Assembly: GCA_002431395.1 (NCBI GenBank)
Contig: DJEU01000061.1
Coordinates: forward strand, 16,775 to 30,759
Direction of reading: 5' to 3'
From: Lachnoclostridium sp. UBA5890
Lineage (GTDB): Bacteria > Bacillota > Clostridia > Lachnospirales > Lachnospiraceae
DNA: 13,985 nt
A model generated the notes under the pieces. It had not been told where the DNA came from. It did no database searches and saw only the letters and a list, made by a program, of their open reading frames with translations. Numbering within the stretch: the stretch's first letter is position 1; each line of letters begins with the position of its first letter. This document shows positions 7,452 through 13,875 of this stretch, piece by piece. The translations under genes were made by a program, and so were the position numbers.

Positions 7452-7506
7452 AGTATAAAATAATACGTTAAAGACGTTTTAAAGCATTTTTAAAATTTTT
7501 TTAAAG
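7452..7506 (-). promoter_or_regulatory. Promoter with four 11-bp-spaced direct repeats (response-regulator box)
   Basis: On the minus strand, the motif pyrimidine-TTTAA begins at 7506, 7495, 7484 and 7473, exactly 11 bp apart four times (CTTTAA, TTTTAA, CTTTAA, CTTTAA). Ten bases further on is a -10 box TATACT (7457-7452). No -35 hexamer is present at the proper distance; the repeats occupy that place. Tandem half-sites at about 11-bp steps over the -35 region are the usual target of OmpR/PhoP-family activators, for example the PhoP and SpaR boxes of bacilli. An OmpR-family regulator is encoded just upstream (7945-8655). The promoter would drive the operon starting at 7399, with a leader of about 45 nt. 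Confidence 0.68.
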
Positions 7507-7541
7507 TTTTATGTAACTCACAATTTTATATTTTGCTTCAT

Positions 7542-7589
7542 AAAAAACTGTCTGACGAAAAATTTCCACTGGAATTTTCCATCAGACAG
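7542..7589 (-). terminator. Intrinsic terminator of the flavoprotein-two-component operon
   Basis: CTGTCTGA (7548-7555) pairs perfectly with TCAGACAG (7582-7589). A partly paired inner stem (GAAAAATTTCC against GGAATTTTCC) follows. On the minus strand the stem is followed by six U residues (7547-7542). It lies 48 bp after the stop of the DUF6506-like gene and just before the promoter of the next operon, so it separates the two units. Confidence 0.85.
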
Positions 7590-7636
7590 CGTCGCTATCC
7601 CGTTAATAAATTCTTAGCGAATATACAGGTATTAAA

Positions 7637-7923
7637 CTAACAATTTGAAAATGCTGCATCATATACATCATCCTGTTCTGGCAGATGTGTAATGTATCCG
7701 ATTGGTATCTTATTTTCTGTAGCTTCAATAATTGCTCGTGCACCATCCTCCTCAAAAGCACCACAAAGCTCTATGCAGTCAATTCCCTCATGAAGCAGAT
7801 TTTTTGCTTTTTTTTAGCATCTTCAATGTCTGAGACACCAACAATTCTCGATACCCCATTATGGATTACTGCACAATCTACTGACGAATCAAATTCTCCC
7901 ATAATCAAATATGCAAATCTCAT
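7637..7923 (-). pseudogene. DUF6506-like small protein, split by a -1 frameshift at A AAA AAG
   Basis: From the ATG at 7921-7923 (GGAGG 8 bp upstream, 21 bp after the response-regulator stop) the frame reads MRFAYLIMGEFDSS... to IEDAKKK, then meets a TAG at 7771-7773 after 50 codons. Shifting to the -1 frame after the third Lys codon gives AKNLLHEGIDCIELCGAFEE and continues to SNC and a TAG at 7637-7639, 95 residues in all. That length and the CIELCGAF core fit the DUF6506 family, whose function is unknown. The break coincides with GCT AAA AAA AAG, which contains the dnaX-type slippery heptamer A AAA AAG in the correct phase (minus strand 7813-7807) inside a run of eight A. It could be a decayed gene, an assembly error in a homopolymer, or a gene expressed by ribosomal or polymerase slippage. 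Confidence 0.72.
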
Positions 7924-7944
7924 GTTTCATTCCTCCATTTTTAT

Positions 7945-8655
7945 TTATGCTATATGAAAGCGGTATCCCGCTCCCCACACTGTTTCAATGAAAGGATTCT
8001 GCTCCCCATCCTTTCCTAATTTATCCCGAATTCGATTGATATGCACCGCAACCGTTGCAGCATCTCCCATAGAATCCATTCCCCACACCCTGTCAAACAA
8101 AACATCCTTAGAAAACACCAAATTGGGATTTTCCGCAAAAAAAAGGAGCAATTCAAACTCTTTGTTGACAAGCTGAATTTCCTGATCATTCAGATAAACC
8201 CTTCTGGATCTTGGAAGTATTTTCAGATTGCCATGTACTATTTCTGATTCTGTTTCTTTCGCATCATCCATTTGATTTCCCTCACTTAAAAGGGAATTAT
8301 GGATTTTAATATGTGTTTTGACTCTTGCAACCAGTTCTGCCGGACTAAATGGCTTTACCAAATAATCATCTGCTCCTAAACCAAGTCCCCTGATTTTATC
8401 AATGTCATCCTTTTTCGCAGTTACCATAATAACAGGTATATTCATATCTTTTCTTATTTCCCTGCAAATATCGAATCCTGTTTTTCCAGGAAGCATAATA
8501 TCCAAAAGAACAGCATCATACTTTTTCGTTTTTATCAGTTTTTCTCCTGCTATTCCATCCGAAGCAATTTCTGTGATATAGCCACTTGCTTCCAGATAAT
8601 CTCTTTCTAAATCTGCAATCAGTTCATCATCTTCAACAATCAGTATTCGCTCCAT
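7945..8655 (-). CDS. OmpR/PhoB-family response regulator
   Basis: This 236-residue DNA-binding regulator is phosphorylated by the histidine kinase encoded upstream. The receiver domain (1-115) has the acidic pair D9-D10, phospho-acceptor D52 in VLLDIMLPG, T79 in MVTAKK and K101 in YLVKPFSP. The winged-helix output domain (about 140-235) shows NKEFELLLFFAENP, RVWG and HINRIRDKLG and ends GAGYRFHIA. The ATG at 8653-8655 is chosen because the receiver fold starts there (MERILIVEDD) with AAGGAG about 8 bp upstream; the frame to 8733 only adds sequence overlapping the kinase gene. It overlaps the kinase 3' end by 23 bp. The four 11-bp repeats at 7468-7506, in front of the adjacent operon, are its most likely target (inference). 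Confidence 0.95.
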   Translation of the reverse strand: MERILIVEDDELIADLERDYLEASGYITEIASDGIAGEKLIKTKKYDAVLLDIMLPGKTGFDICREIRKDMNIPVIMVTAKKDDIDKIRGLGLGADDYLVKPFSPAELVARVKTHIKIHNSLLSEGNQMDDAKETESEIVHGNLKILPRSRRVYLNDQEIQLVNKEFELLLFFAENPNLVFSKDVLFDRVWGMDSMGDAATVAVHINRIRDKLGKDGEQNPFIETVWGAGYRFHIA

Positions 8656-10144
8656 TGATTTTCTCCTTTCCAACCGGCAAACGGATAATAATTGCCAATC
8701 CACCTCTGTTTTGTGCATATACAGATCCGTCATGTCCTATCACAATCTCCCGCACAACAGCAAGTCCTATACCACTACCTTTTTCCGCCCGGTTTCGTGA
8801 TGTGTCTACCCGATAAAAGCTGTCAAATAATTTATTTAAGCTGTCATCCGGAACCCCCGGACCGTCATCCAAATAAACAAATTCAATCCATTTTTCATCT
8901 AATGTTTGTTTTACCGATATAAGCACCTGTGATTTTTCTTTTATCCTGTATTTTGCCGTATTTGTAAACAGATTATCAAAAACACGCTTAAACTCTCTCT
9001 GATCTAATACAACCGGAAATTGTTTATCACTGCTTTGAAACACAACTTCTATATTCATCTCATGAATGTCCATTTTGTGCATCTCTAAATAATTGTTTAC
9101 ATATTCTTTTAAATCCACATCTTCCATATGATATTTGTAATCCCTGCCCAGTCTGCTATACTCCGATAAGCTCTCCACAAGATTAACCATATTACCAGTT
9201 CGGATTTTCATTGCAAGTAGGTATTTCTGGCGTTTTTCTGGCGTATCAGCAATGCCATCTATCAGTCCATCCAAATAACCATTTATTGTCGTAAGTGGTG
9301 TTCTCAAATCATGTGAGATTCCAGTAATCAGTTCTTTTCTTCTTTTTTCATCCTCCAGTCTCTGTGTAACTGACTCTTTTAAATACTTTCGCATATCATC
9401 AAAATCATGACATACGTCTCCAAATTCGTCCTTTTTTTCATACTTTATTTTTACATCAAGATTACCTTCTTTGATTTCCCTTGTTCCTGCACTTAATATT
9501 TTTAATGGATTTAAAATACTTCTTGATGTCCAATAGTATAAAATACCATTAAGTGCCATTGACAATGCTACGAAAAAGATTAAAATACCTGCTACATATC
9601 TGAAGAAGTATTTTTTCAAGTAGCTTACTGCTGCACCGTCTGTTTTTTCCGAATGGATAGCCGTAATGCAAAATACTTTTTCGCCATGCCAAAATGTATT
9701 TTTTATTACTGAAACATCATACTTCGTAGCAGTCAGTATCTTGGCATGTTCCATCGCCTCTCCTGCTATTTCCTGCCCAGTTTCAATATCCTGTTGTGAC
9801 AGATTAGAATATATCTGCTCACCATTTTCTGTAATCATAAAATGATACCCAAGTTCAGACAGCGCATTTCCCATGGCTGTCATCTCTGCCGTAGGACAGA
9901 TTTCAGTAGAACCATCTGCTTTCTTACAGAGCACCCAGTCAAATTCCCATAATTCTTTTTGGTAGTTATATAACATGCTCTGAGCAAACTGTACCCCATT
10001 TTCATCGCTATACATTGAAATAAGTGTATGCCAATAGCTTCCTAATGTAGTATTCAAGCATACTACTATAACAACCGTTGTTGCCAGAATTGGTATCAAA
10101 ACCATAAATATATTAGAAAGCCAGATTTTTTTCTTAATTGTCAC
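8633..10144 (-). CDS. Membrane sensor histidine kinase
   Basis: This 503-residue kinase partners the response regulator downstream. TM1 spans about 9-30. An outer sensor domain of about 150 residues (31-182) follows, then TM2 (183-204) and a HAMP linker (205-258, with NPLKILSAG and DEFGDVCHDFDDM). The dimerisation/phosphotransfer helix has GISHDLRTPLT with His278. In the ATPase domain, N-box residues N391 and N395 (FDNLFTNTAKY), the G1 motif DDGPGVP (426-432) and the G2 motif GSGIGLAV (456-463) are all present, so it should be active. The start is GTG at 10144, directly after an in-frame TGA. The nearest ribosome binding site, GAGGAG, overlaps the end of the acetyltransferase gene at a long 12-bp spacing, which may lower its translation. 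The large outer domain suggests an extracellular ligand, which cannot be named. Confidence 0.95.
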   Translation of the reverse strand: MTIKKKIWLSNIFMVLIPILATTVVIVVCLNTTLGSYWHTLISMYSDENGVQFAQSMLYNYQKELWEFDWVLCKKADGSTEICPTAEMTAMGNALSELGYHFMITENGEQIYSNLSQQDIETGQEIAGEAMEHAKILTATKYDVSVIKNTFWHGEKVFCITAIHSEKTDGAAVSYLKKYFFRYVAGILIFFVALSMALNGILYYWTSRSILNPLKILSAGTREIKEGNLDVKIKYEKKDEFGDVCHDFDDMRKYLKESVTQRLEDEKRRKELITGISHDLRTPLTTINGYLDGLIDGIADTPEKRQKYLLAMKIRTGNMVNLVESLSEYSRLGRDYKYHMEDVDLKEYVNNYLEMHKMDIHEMNIEVVFQSSDKQFPVVLDQREFKRVFDNLFTNTAKYRIKEKSQVLISVKQTLDEKWIEFVYLDDGPGVPDDSLNKLFDSFYRVDTSRNRAEKGSGIGLAVVREIVIGHDGSVYAQNRGGLAIIIRLPVGKEKINGANTDC

Positions 10145-10153
10145 TATGTTTCA

Positions 10154-10738
10154 CTACTCCTCTATTTTCTTTAATACACTTGCAGGAACTCCACCTGCCA
10201 CAGACATTTCCGGAACATCCTTTGTCACAACTGCTCCTGCGGCAATCACTGCTCCATCTCCTATCGTCACTCCTGGTAAAACCGTTGCATGTGCACCGAT
10301 CCATACATTTTTTCCAATATAGATTGGTTTCGGTATTAAATTAGCTCTACATTTAGGATTCATATTATGATTTAACGTAGCAAGAACAACTTCATGCCCA
10401 ATCAAAGCACCATCGTCAATAAAAATTCCTCCCTGATCCTGAAAATGACAGCCGGAATTTATAAATACATTTTTTCCAACATGAATGTTTTTCCCACAAT
10501 CCGTGTAAAACGGCGGAAACATTCCAAAAGAATCATCCACTTTACTTCCAATCAATTCTGAAAATAACTTTCGTATTTCCTCTGGTTCATGATATTCCCG
10601 ATTCAGTCTGCTTGTAATTTTCATTGCTTCATTTGACAATCTGACCATATATTGGTGAATTTTTGAACCTACGGTAATTTCATTTCCGGAATTTAAAGCA
10701 TCTATAAAAATCTGTGTGTTTATTTCTTTTTCCATCAT
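10154..10738 (-). CDS. Hexapeptide-repeat O-acetyltransferase (maltose/galactoside acetyltransferase family)
   Basis: This 194-residue cytoplasmic acetyl-CoA-dependent transferase is of the left-handed beta-helix type. The N-terminal Mac segment (IHQYMVRLSNEAMKITSRLN) is followed by FPPFYTDCGKNIHVG and hexad repeats to about residue 188 (IYIGKNVWIGAHATVLPGV, IGDGAVIAAGAVVTKDVP). His124 in ATLNHNMNP corresponds to catalytic His115 of galactoside acetyltransferase. The first ATG overlaps the stop of the upstream flavoprotein gene as ATGA (4 bp). A second ATG three bases on has better spacing (6 bp) from AAGGAG and may be the real start. The natural acceptor in this family is often a sugar, but many members have unknown substrates. 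Its stop overlaps the ribosome binding site of the kinase gene. Confidence 0.92.
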   Translation of the reverse strand: MMEKEINTQIFIDALNSGNEITVGSKIHQYMVRLSNEAMKITSRLNREYHEPEEIRKLFSELIGSKVDDSFGMFPPFYTDCGKNIHVGKNVFINSGCHFQDQGGIFIDDGALIGHEVVLATLNHNMNPKCRANLIPKPIYIGKNVWIGAHATVLPGVTIGDGAVIAAGAVVTKDVPEMSVAGGVPASVLKKIEE

Positions 10739-11253
10739 AAGCTCCTTCCAAATTGCCTTAATTCTTCAATTTTTTCATTTGATTTATTCTGTTTATCAAA
10801 AGCCGTAAAAACTCCCATATTCATAAGTTTCAAATATTCCAAAAAGGATTTCTTATATTCATAAAGAACTCCTTCGTATACATCATCACTTTCCGAAGTC
10901 AATATCATTGCAGCTTTCTTTAATTTTTCCGGCTTATCCAACGCATATATCCGATTAACAGCACATTGTAGCTGACCAGAAAAACCATGATAATAAATAG
11001 GAGATGCAAGAACAATCATCTCAGCTTCTTTAAGAATTGAATACACTTCCTGCATATCATCCTTTTGAATACATTCTCCATTTCCCTTGGTGTGACAATA
11101 TTCACAACCAAGACAGCCTGCTATTTTCTTTCTTGCCACACATATCTCATATACTTCATGTCGCTTTTCTTCCGCACCCTTTTTTAATGCATTCACCAAA
11201 ACAGCAGTATTTCCATTCACATGTGGACTTCCATTTAAAACTAATATCTTCAT
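10735..11253 (-). CDS. Iron-sulfur-type flavoprotein (NADPH-dependent FMN reductase/flavodoxin fold)
   Basis: This 172-residue soluble flavin-binding oxidoreductase is the first gene of the operon that contains the two-component system. The N-terminal MKILVLNGSPHVNGNT is the FMN phosphate loop, and ASPIYYHGFSGQLQ (about 84-97) is the second flavin-contact region. Cysteines 47, 50, 53 and 61 form CX2CX2CX7C (GCLGCEYCHTKGNGEC), close to the compact 4Fe-4S motif of the archaeal/clostridial Isf family. It therefore probably carries a cluster as well as FMN. Its promoter (TTGTTA-N17-TATACT, 11359-11331) is divergent from that of the LysR regulator and overlaps a LysR-type dyad. The ribosome binding site is weak (AGGGG about 12 bp upstream). 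The physiological electron partner is unknown. Confidence 0.85.
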   Translation of the reverse strand: MKILVLNGSPHVNGNTAVLVNALKKGAEEKRHEVYEICVARKKIAGCLGCEYCHTKGNGECIQKDDMQEVYSILKEAEMIVLASPIYYHGFSGQLQCAVNRIYALDKPEKLKKAAMILTSESDDVYEGVLYEYKKSFLEYLKLMNMGVFTAFDKQNKSNEKIEELRQFGRSL

Positions 11254-11276
11254 ATCACTTCACTGCCCCTTTCCCT

Positions 11277-11292
11277 ATCTGATAAATCAGAT
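11277..11292. promoter_or_regulatory. 16-bp perfect palindrome in the flavoprotein operon leader
   Basis: ATCTGAT-AA-ATCAGAT is a perfect inverted repeat with 7-bp arms, 24 bp before the flavoprotein start and inside the predicted untranslated leader (RNA start near 11324). It may be an operator or a small RNA hairpin with a four-base loop. The same half-site occurs by chance elsewhere in the window, so confidence is modest. Confidence 0.4.
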
Positions 11293-11330
11293 GATCTATA
11301 TTAGAGCTACCCTCTTCCTTCCTTATACAC

Positions 11331-11359
11331 AGTATAAAATGTTAGTTTGCCAATAACAA
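11331..11359 (-). promoter_or_regulatory. Promoter of the flavoprotein/two-component operon
   Basis: On the minus strand, TTGTTA (11359-11354) and TATACT (11336-11331) are 17 bp apart. The -35 box lies inside the LysR-type dyad at 11346-11360, so a bound regulator would act directly on this promoter. The leader would be about 70 nt. Confidence 0.6.
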
Positions 11360-11360
11360 A
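11346..11360. promoter_or_regulatory. LysR-type binding dyad 1
   Basis: TTTG-N7-CAAA (TTTGCCAATAACAAA) satisfies the T-N11-A rule for LysR-family boxes. Its centre is 41 bp, about four helical turns, from the second dyad. It overlaps the -35 box of the leftward promoter, consistent with control of the flavoprotein operon. Confidence 0.5.
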
Positions 11361-11386
11361 TACTTATTTTTAATATTTTTGTATAG

Positions 11387-11415
11387 TTGAAACCTATTCA
11401 AATTTATGTTACACT
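11387..11415 (+). promoter_or_regulatory. LysR gene promoter overlapped by LysR-type dyad 2
   Basis: TTGAAA (11387-11392), a 17-bp spacer and TACACT (11410-11415) preceded by TGT form an extended -10 promoter for the LysR-type gene. The perfect dyad TTGAA-N5-TTCAA (11387-11401) also fits T-N11-A and covers the -35 box, which suggests that the regulator represses its own gene. RNA would start near 11422, about 26 nt before the ATG. Confidence 0.55.
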
Positions 11416-11447
11416 TTCTATGAAATCTCTATCTTAGGAGGTATAAT

Positions 11448-12338
11448 ATGGAAATACGGGTATTACAATATTTTCTTGCTATCGCAAGAGAACAAAGCAT
11501 TGTAAAAGCTGCACAATCACTGCATCTTTCACAACCTACACTGTCAACACAAATAAAAAATCTCGAAGAAGAACTTGGAAAACAACTTTTAATCAGAGGG
11601 ACAAAAGGTTCCCGAAAAGTCACTCTCACCGAAGAAGGTATGATTTTACGAAAACGTGCCGAAGAAATTATGGATCTTGTTCAGAAAGCTGAAAATGAAA
11701 TTATTTTATCCGATAGTGTCATTATCGGAGATGTATTTATTGGTGCTGGCGAAACAGATGGGACACGTTTACTAGCACATATTGCCAGTACATTAAACCG
11801 GCAATATCCCGGTATCCATTACCATATTTCCAGTGGCAACAGTTCCTTTGTTACTGAAAATATTGATAAAGGACTTTTAGACTTTGGACTTGTTTTTAAA
11901 AATCCAGATTATAAAAAATATGATTGTTTAAAACTTCCTTGTAAAGATGTGTGGGGCATTCTTATGAAAAAGAATGATTGTTTAAGCCAAAAAGAACTTA
12001 TTTCGCCAGAAGATTTGTGGGATAAACCATTACTCATCTCTCAGGAGGAATCCGATGGTGGTCCCGTTCTTCAATGGATACACAAAAAACGTTCGTCTTT
12101 AAACATCATCGCAACATACAATCTCCTCTTTAATGCTTCTTTATATGTAGAGGAAGGATTAGGCTATGCTATTTGTTTCGACAAAATCATAAATACCTCT
12201 GGGAATAGTCCTCTTACATTTCGTCCCCTAAATCCACCTTTAGAAGCAGAAATGTATCTAATCTGGAAAAAATATCAGGTATTTTCCAAGCCTGCAGAAA
12301 AATTTTTGGAGACTTTGCAAAATAATTTTTCTTCCTGA
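11448..12338 (+). CDS. LysR-family transcriptional regulator
   Basis: This 296-residue regulator has an N-terminal winged helix-turn-helix (1-60: LQYFLAIAREQSIVKAAQSL, then HLSQPTLSTQIKNLEEELG), a linker helix (65-88), and a C-terminal effector-binding domain from about residue 90 (VFIGAGETDG...) that resembles type 2 periplasmic binding folds. AGGAGG (11436-11441) lies 6 bp before the ATG. It is transcribed divergently from the iron-sulfur-type flavoprotein operon, and dyads over both promoters suggest that it regulates itself and that operon. It is also convergent with the second flavoprotein/hydrolase operon, whose products are of the redox/detoxification kind LysR proteins often control. 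The effector is unknown. Confidence 0.95.
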   Translation: MEIRVLQYFLAIAREQSIVKAAQSLHLSQPTLSTQIKNLEEELGKQLLIRGTKGSRKVTLTEEGMILRKRAEEIMDLVQKAENEIILSDSVIIGDVFIGAGETDGTRLLAHIASTLNRQYPGIHYHISSGNSSFVTENIDKGLLDFGLVFKNPDYKKYDCLKLPCKDVWGILMKKNDCLSQKELISPEDLWDKPLLISQEESDGGPVLQWIHKKRSSLNIIATYNLLFNASLYVEEGLGYAICFDKIINTSGNSPLTFRPLNPPLEAEMYLIWKKYQVFSKPAEKFLETLQNNFSS

Positions 12339-12341
12339 TGC

Positions 12342-12384
12342 AAAAAATCCTGTAGCAACCATATTGATTGCCACAGGATTTTTA
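12342..12384. terminator. Bidirectional intrinsic terminator between convergent genes
   Basis: AAAAATCCTGT (12343-12353) pairs perfectly with ACAGGATTTTT (12373-12383), and an inner GCAA/TTGC pair extends the stem. There is a U-run in both directions, so it ends the LysR transcript and the leftward hydrolase-flavoprotein transcript. The LysR stop is 3 bp before it and the flavoprotein stop begins at 12385. Confidence 0.9.
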
Positions 12385-12924
12385 TTATATAGATTTTCCC
12401 ATTTCAAATGCTTTTTTTAAAGCCGTATGACCAGTAATTGCACCGGCATCATCCACACCACCCGCAAAAACAGTTCCCGCAAGTTTCGCTCTTTCAAAGC
12501 AGTCAATCCAACCTTCCAATCCAGTGATTGCTCTGCTGTCCACTCCATTCTCATCTTCTGCTGCTGTACTTAAAAAGTAAATGTCTTCAAATGCATAGTC
12601 TGTTCCATATAATGGATTTGCCCGATCCAGCATAGTTTTCATCTGTCCTGACATTTCATAATAATAAATCGGTGTTGCAAACACAATTACCTGCGCATCA
12701 TGCATCTGTTTTGCAATTTCTACTGCATCATCCCGAATTACACAATGTCCTAATTTCAGACAGGCAAGACAGCCTTTACAAAATCCAATATTTTTATCCC
12801 GTAAAGTAATTTCTTTTACCTCATGTCCAGCTTCTTTTGCGCCTTTTGCAAATTCTCCTGCAAGAGTTTCCGAATTACTGTTATGACGCAGACTTGTTGA
12901 TATAACCAATACTTTCTTACTCAT
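12385..12924 (-). CDS. Second iron-sulfur-type flavoprotein (NADPH-dependent FMN reductase/flavodoxin fold)
   Basis: This 179-residue flavin oxidoreductase is a paralogue of the protein at 10735-11253. MSKKVLVISTSLRHNSNSET forms the FMN phosphate loop, and ATPIYYYEMSGQMKTMLDR (about 83-101) is the second FMN-contact motif. Cysteines 49, 52, 55 and 61 form CX2CX2CX5C (FCKGCLACLKLGHC), the spacing of the compact 4Fe-4S motif in Isf proteins. AGGAG lies 6 bp before the ATG, and the hydrolase gene ends 12 bp upstream, so the two are co-transcribed. The last residues (ALKKAFEMGKSI) are typical of full-length family members. It may act in anaerobic electron transfer or quinone/nitro-type reduction; the partner is unknown. 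Confidence 0.88.
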   Translation of the reverse strand: MSKKVLVISTSLRHNSNSETLAGEFAKGAKEAGHEVKEITLRDKNIGFCKGCLACLKLGHCVIRDDAVEIAKQMHDAQVIVFATPIYYYEMSGQMKTMLDRANPLYGTDYAFEDIYFLSTAAEDENGVDSRAITGLEGWIDCFERAKLAGTVFAGGVDDAGAITGHTALKKAFEMGKSI

Positions 12925-12936
12925 TTTCTACTCCTT

Positions 12937-13875
12937 TTACAAATTTTCACTGAAAAACTGTTCCAGTTTTTCAAATGGAATCCGATCTCTTCTGTCATAT
13001 AAATCAATATGTTCTGCATCATCTACCACATAAATTTCTTTTGGTTCTAATGCAGCTTTATAAGCATTCTCACTAAAGAATTTTGAATGAGCCCTATCGC
13101 CAACTACAAATAAGATTGGTCGTGGCGAAATCTCATCAATATAATCTAACAGTCTGAAGTTCATCATGGACAAGGTACTGGTTGTAGTGAATCCACCTCT
13201 TGCATGTGGATGATGTCCTCTCTTTACCGCATAAAAACGAAACCACTCTGCATCTGGTTCCTCCAGTCCTTCCGGTACTGCATCCAATGGCTGTTCCGGG
13301 AAAAACGGATTGTATTCCGGATAACCGTTTTTGGCATCTTTCCACCTCTGTAAAGACATTTGCTCCTTCGCATTCTGCACAGCAGTCTTATCCATTCCGA
13401 GTCTTACGGCTGCACTCATATCATACATGCTCAATGTAGCTACCGCTTTAATTCTTGTATCACACTGTGCCGCTGAAAGTGCAAATTCTCCGGAACCACA
13501 GATCCCAACAGCACCTATTTTCTCACGATCAACATATTCCTGCAACCCCAGGTAATCTACGGCTGCACTGAAATTCTCTGTAAATATATCTGGAGAAGAT
13601 AAATGTCTTGGAAAGCCTGCGGAATCTCCCATAAAGGACTGATCAAATGTTAATACGATAAACCCTTTCTGTGCCAGTTCATTTCCATACACGCATGATC
13701 CCTGCTCTTTGACACCACCATATGGAGCACCAACAATTAGCGCAGGATGTTTACAGGAGTAATCCATATCCTTCAAATAATATATTTCACCTGTAATATC
13801 TAATCCATAACGATTTTTATATACCACTGTTTTTCTGGTAATATTCTCACTTAATTCTAAAATATGTCCGCTCAT
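12937..13875 (-). CDS. Alpha/beta hydrolase, YcjY/dienelactone-hydrolase-like, with Cys in the nucleophile elbow
   Basis: This 312-residue cytoplasmic hydrolase has no signal peptide. The oxyanion-hole region is VGAPYGGVKEQG (48-59). The nucleophile elbow reads GICGSG (124-129). Under the small-X-nucleophile-X-small rule, Cys126 sits in the nucleophile position, as in dienelactone hydrolases, with Ser128 two residues on. The acid is probably Asp260 (VVGDRAHS) and the base His289 (DDAEHIDLYD). A cap insertion of about 70 residues (160-235) holds conserved aromatic residues and HHPHARGG. AGGAG lies 9 bp before the ATG. It is the first gene of an operon with the second flavoprotein. YcjY-type hydrolases are poorly characterised, so the substrate is open. 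Confidence 0.85.
   Translation of the reverse strand: MSGHILELSENITRKTVVYKNRYGLDITGEIYYLKDMDYSCKHPALIVGAPYGGVKEQGSCVYGNELAQKGFIVLTFDQSFMGDSAGFPRHLSSPDIFTENFSAAVDYLGLQEYVDREKIGAVGICGSGEFALSAAQCDTRIKAVATLSMYDMSAAVRLGMDKTAVQNAKEQMSLQRWKDAKNGYPEYNPFFPEQPLDAVPEGLEEPDAEWFRFYAVKRGHHPHARGGFTTTSTLSMMNFRLLDYIDEISPRPILFVVGDRAHSKFFSENAYKAALEPKEIYVVDDAEHIDLYDRRDRIPFEKLEQFFSENL

Noticed and set aside
7685..7957. Plus-strand open frame of 90 codons
   Set aside because: It is antisense to the DUF6506-like gene, which has a proper ribosome binding site and a family-like protein once the -1 shift is made.
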